Source of the DNA: Desulfosporosinus sp.
Lineage (GTDB): Bacteria > Bacillota > Desulfitobacteriia > Desulfitobacteriales > Desulfitobacteriaceae
Direction: 5' to 3'
Assembly: GCA_003132105.1 (NCBI GenBank)
Contig: PKWS01000027.1
Location: forward strand, 1 to 22,373
Length of the DNA: 22,373 nucleotides
A program made the translations under genes and the position numbers. Under the pieces are notes generated by a model. That model did not search any database and was not told where the DNA came from. It saw only the letters and a list, made by a program, of their open reading frames with translations. Shown here piece by piece: positions 1-5,806 of the stretch (position 1 is its first letter; every line of letters starts with the position of its first letter).

Positions 1-64
1 AACACTTTTCATTACACCCGTTGAAGGTTAAGTGTTTGACAGTATTATTTTGGAGGTAATGGAG
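1..64 (+). promoter_or_regulatory. Possible promoter/operator of the HD-GYP gene
   Basis: TTGAAG (21-26) and TATTAT (43-48) are separated by 16 bp and resemble a sigma-70 promoter. A TTGACA also sits at 36-41 but lacks a good -10 partner. AACACTT (1-7) and AAGTGTT (30-36) form a 7-bp inverted repeat overlapping the -35 side, which could be an operator. GGAGG (52-56) and a second GGAG (61-64) lie just before the ATG at 70. The predicted leader would be very short, so the true promoter may lie further upstream, outside the window. Confidence 0.25.
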
Positions 65-69
65 TAGCT

Positions 70-711
70 ATGATCGATAAAAAGGCCTTGGACATTGCCT
101 TGGAAAACAATTCACTGATTTTGGTTCAGAAGTGCCTTCATGCACGCAATCTGCATCTCTATCGACATTCAATCCTGACCGCCGAAATTGCCTGGGATAT
201 TGTTGTTGGCAGCAACAAAGATTTCGGTTTCTCCGCTACTCAGGCATACATGGCAGGAATGCTCCATGACGTCGGCAAGCTTTTTGTCCAAGACAGGATT
301 CTCGATAAACGGCATCCGTTGACGGAAAGAGAGTGGGAGGTCATGGAGAATCACCCGGCCTGGGGGCATGACTATGTTCAGGGCACAATATTTGAGCCTT
401 ACGGAGACGTGATCCTCCACCATCATAAACTTCCTGACGGTTCTGGATATCCGAAGGGGCTGGCGGCCGAACTGTTGGATGACCGGGTTCGTCTCATCGC
501 GGCAGCCGACAAGATTGCCGCTTTCATCGAAGACCGACCGTATCGCAGGCGTATCTCACACCAGGCTCTCATCAACCGAGAAGTGAGAGCGGTTGCGGAG
601 CTGTATTTTGATGGAGAGAAAAAGGAAGCCATTATTGACACCGTTAATGGCGCCATAACGGTGGAACGCTGGACATCGCTTTGTAAGGAACAAACTGGAG
701 TGTGCCGATGA
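70..711 (+). CDS. HD-GYP domain phosphohydrolase, stand-alone
   Basis: This 213-residue protein is almost entirely an HD-GYP domain. HD-GYP proteins are metal-dependent phosphodiesterases that usually hydrolyse cyclic di-GMP in the cytoplasm. The signature residues are visible in order: an early H33, H66-D67 followed by G69-K70, H95, the histidine cluster 117-119, DGSGYP at 123-128 and D147. There is no receiver, PAS or membrane domain, so any sensing must come from a partner. The start ATG follows a strong GGAGG/GGAG region. The stop overlaps the next gene's ATG (ATGA). Nothing links it to BREX except position, and a terminator separates it from that operon. Assignment to the family is firm. 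The substrate is inferred and other cyclic nucleotides are possible. Confidence 0.85.
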   Translation: MIDKKALDIALENNSLILVQKCLHARNLHLYRHSILTAEIAWDIVVGSNKDFGFSATQAYMAGMLHDVGKLFVQDRILDKRHPLTEREWEVMENHPAWGHDYVQGTIFEPYGDVILHHHKLPDGSGYPKGLAAELLDDRVRLIAAADKIAAFIEDRPYRRRISHQALINREVRAVAELYFDGEKKEAIIDTVNGAITVERWTSLCKEQTGVCR

Positions 712-971
712 AGGTCACGGAACGGACACTGATTGATATATGCCGCAGGCTCAACAACGAGCAGTTGAAAATCTGGGATTCCGGGCTGAAAATTGAACGT
801 CGTGCAGAGGAGTATATCGTGCTTCGTCTCTTCCGGAAGCCTCTCCTGGGGAGACCAGGGAGCCTTGATATTTTCCGGGGTTCGCCACGGGAGGTTAAGG
901 CATTCATAGAGGGATTTGCCTACTCGGCTGAAATTGCCAATAGTGGCGTTGCCGGAGGAGCAAAGACATGA
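708..971 (+). CDS. Small protein of unknown function, coupled to HD-GYP gene
   Basis: This 87-residue protein is not recognised. The ATG at 708 is preferred over the GTG at 702. It overlaps the upstream TGA as ATGA, and GGAG (697-700) lies 7 bases before it. The N-terminal half is rich in charged residues and probably helical (LIDICRRLNNEQLKIWDSGL). The centre is basic, with an RLFRKPLLGRPG stretch, and the C-terminus ends in a glycine/alanine tail. There is no signal peptide or membrane segment. Translational coupling suggests it works with, or modulates, the HD-GYP protein, but this rests on position only. It is the last gene before the terminator at 1012. Confidence 0.6.
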   Translation: MKVTERTLIDICRRLNNEQLKIWDSGLKIERRAEEYIVLRLFRKPLLGRPGSLDIFRGSPREVKAFIEGFAYSAEIANSGVAGGAKT

Positions 972-1011
972 TAGAGATATTTTCAAACAATTAATAGTTC
1001 GGACATTCAAG

Positions 1012-1053
1012 AAAGCCGCCTTGGTCAGAGTAAATTGACGGGTGGCTTTTTTG
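1012..1053 (+). terminator. Rho-independent terminator of the HD-GYP operon
   Basis: AAAGCCGCC (1012-1020) pairs with GGTGGCTTT (1041-1049) over 9 bp including one G-U, with a 20-base loop, followed by a T run through 1052. It lies 40 bases after the small gene and separates the two-gene HD-GYP unit from the BREX operon. Confidence 0.75.
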
Positions 1054-1101
1054 TAACTCAATCGACTGCTAATTCCCCTAGCCAAGGCAAACCGACCATT
1101 T

Positions 1102-1187
1102 AGCTAATTTGGTTAAAATCGGCTCTAATCGTCACAATAACGCTTGCTTGTGGCAAGTTATGAGAGTATTTTATGGAGCTAATTTGG
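1102..1187 (+). repeat. 11-bp direct repeat upstream of the BREX operon
   Basis: AGCTAATTTGG occurs at 1102-1112 and again at 1177-1187, 75 bp apart start to start (about seven helical turns). The second copy begins about where transcription would start from the promoter candidate at 1144-1172. The spacing and position suit a regulator that binds two sites and loops DNA. The HTH protein encoded just downstream is the obvious candidate. The repeat is seen directly, and the binding role is inference. Confidence 0.4.
1144..1172 (+). promoter_or_regulatory. Candidate sigma-70 promoter of the BREX operon
   Basis: TTGCTT (1144-1149) and TATTTT (1167-1172) are spaced by exactly 17 bp. A short dyad, CTTGC/GCAAG, overlaps the -35 and spacer. 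Transcription would begin near 1179, giving a leader of about 85 bases before the HTH gene. This is the best match I see between the terminator at 1012 and the ATG at 1264. Confidence 0.35.
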
Positions 1188-1218
1188 GGTACTCTGTTCG
1201 GGTTTCCAATCCCCAGAT
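1182..1218 (+). promoter_or_regulatory. Weak leader hairpin before the HTH gene
   Basis: ATTTGGGG (1182-1189) pairs with CCCCAGAT (1211-1218), 8 bp with one G-U pair and a 21-base loop. A run of six or more T begins about 10 bases later, too far for a classical terminator. It would lie at the 5' end of the predicted BREX leader and could be an attenuator, an mRNA-stabilising stem or an operator. The support is weak. Confidence 0.25.
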
Positions 1219-1263
1219 AATTTCAGCTTTTTTCTAAAACATGATTAACGAAGGACGAAGGCT

Positions 1264-1455
1264 ATGGATGAAAGATGGCTGACGGTCGATGACATTTGCA
1301 AATATCTGAACGTAAGCAACGAGACGGTCTACAAGTGGATCGAGCAACGTGGTATGCCTGGTCATCGCGTTGGTCGTCGCTGGATGTTCAAACAGGACGA
1401 AGTGGATGAGTGGGTCCGGTCCGGTGGTGCAGCTGACAAAACCACTGAACAATAG
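1264..1455 (+). CDS. Excisionase-family helix-turn-helix DNA-binding protein
   Basis: This 63-residue protein matches the short excisionase/MerR-like HTH family (HTH_17 type). Residues 6-25 (LTVDDICKYLNVSNETVYKW) form the winged-helix HTH core. A basic wing follows around 34-41 (HRVGRRWM), then the conserved F-x-x-D-E-V-D-E-W helix ending near residue 51. It has no effector or catalytic domain. AAGGA (1251-1255) lies 8 bases before the ATG. Only 9 bases separate its stop from brxF, so it is the first gene of the BREX operon. The likely role is transcriptional control of the operon, perhaps through the repeats at 1102 and 1177. A role in DNA targeting or element excision cannot be excluded. 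No integrase is visible in the window. Confidence 0.8.
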   Translation: MDERWLTVDDICKYLNVSNETVYKWIEQRGMPGHRVGRRWMFKQDEVDEWVRSGGAADKTTEQ

Positions 1456-1464
1456 GGAATATTT

Positions 1465-1947
1465 ATGTCCGAACCGATTCAAGACAAGATAATGCGATCT
1501 CTACAGGTAGCTGAAGGCCTGTACCATCGTCTGGTATTGCTCGTGGGTCAAAGTGGTTCAGGCAAAACGTGCATCCTCTACGGTGTTGCCGACGTTCTTG
1601 GCGCAGACGTCATCAATATCAATCTGTCGCTTTCTGCTGAGCTGCTTGAACTGACAGCCAAACAGCGAGCGCTGCGACTACCGGAAATATTGGGCCTGAT
1701 TGTGGATAAAGCAGAGTCAACCGTGGTGCTTGATAACCTCGAAATCCTGTTCGACAAGGATTTGAAACAAGACCCGTTGCGTCTGCTGCAAGGCATTTCA
1801 AGGAACCGTCCTGTGGTGGCGTCCTGGAACGGTACGGTCTCAGGCAGCAAGCTCATGTATGCCGAAACCGGTCACCCTGAGTACCGCAGTTATGACCTGG
1901 TTGACACGTTGATCGTGGGCATGGATGGAACTGCATCAATCGATTAG
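1465..1947 (+). CDS. brxF: BREX-3 P-loop ATPase BrxF
   Basis: This 160-residue protein is a compact P-loop ATPase. Walker A GQSGSGKT is at 28-35, a Walker B-like VVLDN at 87-91, and a sensor-like VVASWNG around 117-123. Its size, fold and position directly before brxC match BrxF, the small ATPase that marks BREX type 3. Its exact role is unknown; it probably acts with BrxC in the defence complex. AGGGA (1454-1458) precedes the ATG. The brxC start follows 28 bases after its stop. The name relies on the whole neighbourhood as much as on sequence, since small AAA-type ATPases look alike. Confidence 0.85.
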   Translation: MSEPIQDKIMRSLQVAEGLYHRLVLLVGQSGSGKTCILYGVADVLGADVININLSLSAELLELTAKQRALRLPEILGLIVDKAESTVVLDNLEILFDKDLKQDPLRLLQGISRNRPVVASWNGTVSGSKLMYAETGHPEYRSYDLVDTLIVGMDGTASID

Positions 1948-1975
1948 GAATGAACATAAGAGAGGTAAGACAAGC

Positions 1976-4900
1976 ATGAAATACGGAGATCTTATACAAT
2001 TCGACCCGATTGAGTCGGTAGTTCAATTGCGTGACGCGGACAAAGCCAGCGCCGCACGCCAACTCGTGAACACCTATGTCATCTCCGAGGAAATGGCAGA
2101 ACGACTTACCCAGCTTGTCTTTCCGCAAATGCAGTTCGAGCAGCCGGTCGACAACAAAGGCCTGTTAGTAGTCGGTAACTATGGTACCGGTAAGTCTCAC
2201 TTGATGTCGGTGGTCTCCAGCCTCGCCGCGGACGTCTCCCTTCTCGATGCTTTGAATCATAAAGGGGTGGCAGAAGCAGCCAAGCAAATCGGCGGACGCT
2301 TTAAGGTCATCCGCACTGAGATCGGCGCAACCACCATGTCCCTGCGCGATATCCTGGTTGCTGAACTGGAAGAGAATCTTGACAAGCTCGGGGTGGAGTA
2401 TGCTTTCCCCGAAGTGGGCACCATCACGAGCCACAAGCGGGCCTTCGAAGACATGATGGAAAAGTTCGGCCAAGTTTACCCTGAGCACGGCCTGCTCCTG
2501 GTGGTAGATGAGTTGCTGGATTACCTGCGCACCCGGAAGGATCAGGAACTTATCCTCGACCTGAACTTCCTCCGAGAAGTCGGCGAAGTATGTAAAGACC
2601 TACGCTTCCGTTTCATGGCTGGCGTGCAGGAAGCCATCTTTGATAGTCCCCGCTTTGCGTTCGTTGCCGACAGCATTCGTCGGGTGAAGGACCGCTTTGA
2701 ACAGATTCTGATCGCCCGTAACGATGTCAAGTTCGTTGTGGCCGAGCGTCTGCTCAAGAAGACCGCTGAACAGCAGGCCAAGATCCGAGAGTATCTTATA
2801 CCTTTTGCCAAGTTCTACGGCAGTCTCAATGAGCGGATGGATGAATTCGTCCGACTCTTCCCTGTGCATCCTGATTACATCGACACCTTCGAGCGGGTTA
2901 CCGTGGTTGAAAAACGTGAAGTTCTCAAGACTCTCTCCATGAGCATGAAAGGTATTCTCGGTAAGGAGGTGCCGCAGAATGAGCCAGGTCTGATCGCTTT
3001 CGACAGCTACTGGGGCACGCTCAAGCAGAATGCCTCCTTTCGCGCAATTCCCGAGATCCGGGCAGTTATTGAATGTAGCCAGGTGCTGGAGTCTCGCATC
3101 GAAAACGCTATTACCCGCAAGCAATACAAGCCTATGGCTCTGCGCCTGATCTACGCTCTCTCGGTGCATCGTCTTACAACTGGCGACATCTATGCCCCTA
3201 TGGGCGCCTCAGCCGAAGAACTTCGAGATCGCCTCTGCCTCTTTGACCCGTTGATTGCCGAACTGGGAAGCGATGAACCGGACAAGGACCTGCAAACCCA
3301 CGTGGAAACCGTCTTGCGTGAGATCCATAAGACGGTCAGCGGCCAGTTCATCTCTTTCAATGCTGATAACCGCCAGTTCTACCTGGACCTGAAAAAAACA
3401 GACGACTTTGACGCCTTGATTGAGCGTAAAGCTGAAACCTTGAGCGAGTCTCAGCTTGATCGCTTCTATTACGAGGCACTCAAACGTGTGATGGAATGCC
3501 AGGACGCCACCTACGTTACTGGTTACAAAATCTGGCAGCATGAGCTGGAATGGCAGGAGCGCAGAGCTTCTCGGACCGGCTATCTGTTTTTTGGTGCACC
3601 CAATGAACGTTCAACAGCAGTGCCGCAGCGGGACTTTTATCTCTACTTCATCCAGCCAAATGATGCTCCTCGCTTCAAGGATGAAAAGGTAAATGACGAG
3701 GTTTTCTTTCGACTCAAAGGAATAGACGAAGAATTCCGTACCGCTCTCAAGAGCTATGCGGCAGCACTCGATCTTGCGGCAACCTCCTCCGGCCACGCCA
3801 AGGCAACGTATGAAGCTAAGGCCAATGGCTTTCTTCGCCTGTTGGTACAGTGGCTCCAAAAGAATATGGCTTCAGCCTTTGAAGTGACTTATCAAGGCCG
3901 CACCAAATCGATGACCGAGTGGGCTAAAGAAAAAGGCGGCAACATCCGTTCGTTGTCAGGAATCGCTGCTCACGAGACAATTAACTTCCGAGACCTGATT
4001 AATACAATCGCGGGCGTTTGCCTCTCCCCAAATTTTGCTAATCAGGCTCCCGATTATCCTTGTTTCTCAGTGCTTATCACCGGAAACAACCGAGTCCAAG
4101 CCGCACAGGATGCACTGCGGGCTATTGCCGGCCAGAACCGTACCAAGCAGGCCACTGCCGTGCTTGATGCCCTGGAGCTACTCGACGGCGAAAAGATTGA
4201 TGCCAACAAATCCAAATACGCTAAGTTTATTCTCGACGCGTTCAAGACCAAGGGGCACGGACAGGTGGTGAACCGCAGCGAGATTATCCAGGACGATCAC
4301 GGTCTGGAGTACCTGAACCCAGGTGCTGCTCGGCTTGAACCCGAGTGGGCGGTGGTCCTCCTCGCCATCTTGGTCTACACCGGCGACATCGTACTCTCAA
4401 TCCCCGGCAAAAAGTTCGACGCTACCGCGCTGCAGCAGCTTGCGGCCACAAGCATGGACGAACTGACCCGCTTCAAGCACCTGGAGCAGCCTAAAGAATG
4501 GAACCTGCCTGCTCTCAAGGCGCTATTTGAACTGCTTGGACTCCCCTCCGGGTACCCTCAATTAGTCAGTCAGGGTAGCGATACACCGGTAATAGAGATG
4601 ATTGATCGGGTTTCCAAGCTCGTCAAACGTATCGTCATGTCCCAGCAGATCCTCCGCGACGGTCTTTCCTTTTGGGGACAGGACCTGCTCACGGGCACCG
4701 ACCTTGCCAGCCAGGCCAGCGGTCTGGATGAGGCCAAGACTTTTTTCGAATCATTGCAGGCCTACACCTCACCAGGAAAGCTGAAGAACTTCCGTTTCAG
4801 CGCCCAAGAGGTGACTGCTCATGAAAAGGCAGTTAAGGCATTGGATGACCTAGATGCCATACGTGAATTCGTCCAGGACCACAGCCCGACTGCTTCCTGG

Positions 4901-5713
4901 CTTTCCACGGCCGAAACTGTTCTGCTTGCTGAACACGACTGGGTGGATCGCATGAAAACCATCCGGAAGGACATTTTGTCTGAGCTCAAACAGGCCAATC
5001 TGTCGGCGCTCTCCGGACAGTCTCAGGGCATCGGTGTTAAGCTCCAGCAGCTCAAAAAAGAGTATACCGTTGCCTACATCGGCCTTCATACCAACGCAAG
5101 ACTGGGTTTGAACGACGACAAGCGCAAGGCGGCACTACTCAATGATCCTCGTCTTCAGACCCTGCTCAAACTGGCAGGTATCGACTTGATGCCCCGACAG
5201 CAGCTCACCGAATTCCAGAATCGCCTGGCTGGGCTGAAGAGCTGTTTTGCCTTGACGGAGCAGAATCTCGACTCCACTCCTGTTTGCCAGCACTGCGGTT
5301 ATAGACCTTCGGTGGAAATCGGCGCAGCAGCAGGTTCGCAGTTGATCGACCAGATGGATAATCAGCTTGACGACTTGGTGGCAGGTTGGACTTCCACTCT
5401 CCTCGGCAACCTGGAAGATCCGATTACCCAAACCAAAATGGACCTGCTTAAAAGCGACGACCGGGAGCCTTTGGAGGCCTTCCTCAAATCGCGGGAACTG
5501 CCGGTGCCACTGGACAGTAATTTCGTTCATGCGCTTAAAGAGGTTCTTTCGGGTCTGGTTAAGGTACCCCTCAAGGTTAAAACTCTGCTGACCGCTCTTC
5601 AGGTAACAGGAGGTCCGTCCACTCCTTCAGAAATGAAAAAACGCTTTGAGGAATACATCGATCAGCTCATCAAGGGCAACGACCCGGCCAAGGTTAGGAT
5701 CGTCATGGAGTAA
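1976..5713 (+). CDS. brxC: BREX large ATPase BrxC (PglY-like)
   Basis: This 1245-residue protein is the large BREX ATPase. Walker A GNYGTGKS is at about 67-74 and Walker B LLLVVDELLDYL at about 173-184. The remainder is a long, mostly helical region without a recognised enzyme motif. Near the C-terminus, C1090 and C1104-x-x-C1107 (CQHCGY) could form part of a metal site. The start chosen is the ATG at 1976, with GAGG (1962-1965) 10 bases upstream. An upstream in-frame ATG at 1925 lies inside brxF, has no ribosome site and would add 17 unlikely residues. BrxC-type ATPases are required for BREX defence and probably form the core motor or scaffold with PglZ and PglX. Length and position fit type 3. 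The gene is intact. Confidence 0.9.
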   Translation: MKYGDLIQFDPIESVVQLRDADKASAARQLVNTYVISEEMAERLTQLVFPQMQFEQPVDNKGLLVVGNYGTGKSHLMSVVSSLAADVSLLDALNHKGVAEAAKQIGGRFKVIRTEIGATTMSLRDILVAELEENLDKLGVEYAFPEVGTITSHKRAFEDMMEKFGQVYPEHGLLLVVDELLDYLRTRKDQELILDLNFLREVGEVCKDLRFRFMAGVQEAIFDSPRFAFVADSIRRVKDRFEQILIARNDVKFVVAERLLKKTAEQQAKIREYLIPFAKFYGSLNERMDEFVRLFPVHPDYIDTFERVTVVEKREVLKTLSMSMKGILGKEVPQNEPGLIAFDSYWGTLKQNASFRAIPEIRAVIECSQVLESRIENAITRKQYKPMALRLIYALSVHRLTTGDIYAPMGASAEELRDRLCLFDPLIAELGSDEPDKDLQTHVETVLREIHKTVSGQFISFNADNRQFYLDLKKTDDFDALIERKAETLSESQLDRFYYEALKRVMECQDATYVTGYKIWQHELEWQERRASRTGYLFFGAPNERSTAVPQRDFYLYFIQPNDAPRFKDEKVNDEVFFRLKGIDEEFRTALKSYAAALDLAATSSGHAKATYEAKANGFLRLLVQWLQKNMASAFEVTYQGRTKSMTEWAKEKGGNIRSLSGIAAHETINFRDLINTIAGVCLSPNFANQAPDYPCFSVLITGNNRVQAAQDALRAIAGQNRTKQATAVLDALELLDGEKIDANKSKYAKFILDAFKTKGHGQVVNRSEIIQDDHGLEYLNPGAARLEPEWAVVLLAILVYTGDIVLSIPGKKFDATALQQLAATSMDELTRFKHLEQPKEWNLPALKALFELLGLPSGYPQLVSQGSDTPVIEMIDRVSKLVKRIVMSQQILRDGLSFWGQDLLTGTDLASQASGLDEAKTFFESLQAYTSPGKLKNFRFSAQEVTAHEKAVKALDDLDAIREFVQDHSPTASWLSTAETVLLAEHDWVDRMKTIRKDILSELKQANLSALSGQSQGIGVKLQQLKKEYTVAYIGLHTNARLGLNDDKRKAALLNDPRLQTLLKLAGIDLMPRQQLTEFQNRLAGLKSCFALTEQNLDSTPVCQHCGYRPSVEIGAAAGSQLIDQMDNQLDDLVAGWTSTLLGNLEDPITQTKMDLLKSDDREPLEAFLKSRELPVPLDSNFVHALKEVLSGLVKVPLKVKTLLTALQVTGGPSTPSEMKKRFEEYIDQLIKGNDPAKVRIVME

Positions 5714-5714
5714 G

Positions 5715-5766
5715 AGTGACTAAGTCTGTGACTAACTCAGTCGAACTTAGTCACTGTCGGAGTGAC
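5715..5766. repeat. Compound inverted repeat between brxC and pglX
   Basis: AGTGACTAAGT (5715-5725) and ACTTAGTCACT (5745-5755) are a perfect 11-bp inverted repeat around a 19-base centre. Inside it, GTGACTAA recurs as a direct repeat (5716-5723 and 5728-5735). A partial reverse copy (TCAGTC, 5737-5742) gives an inner GACT/AGTC stem. Another AGTGAC lies at 5761-5766. No T run follows, so it is not a normal terminator. It could be a protein operator, an mRNA processing or stability stem setting the pglX level, or a relic of insertion. Confidence 0.6.
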
Positions 5767-5806
5767 CAGATTGCAGAATCGAAGGACAACCAGGAGAATT
5801 TGATTT

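Noticed and set aside
423..1085. Minus-strand open frame of 220 codons opposite the HD-GYP and small genes
   Set aside because: It lies opposite two genes with good ribosome sites and a full HD-GYP signature, crosses the terminator, and its translation shows no domain.
1925..1975. Upstream ATG extension of brxC
   Set aside because: It would overlap brxF, has no Shine-Dalgarno site, and the ATG at 1976 has GAGG 10 bases upstream.
2600..3169. Minus-strand open frame of 189 codons inside brxC
   Set aside because: It is a shadow of the brxC frame with no recognisable domain or ribosome site.
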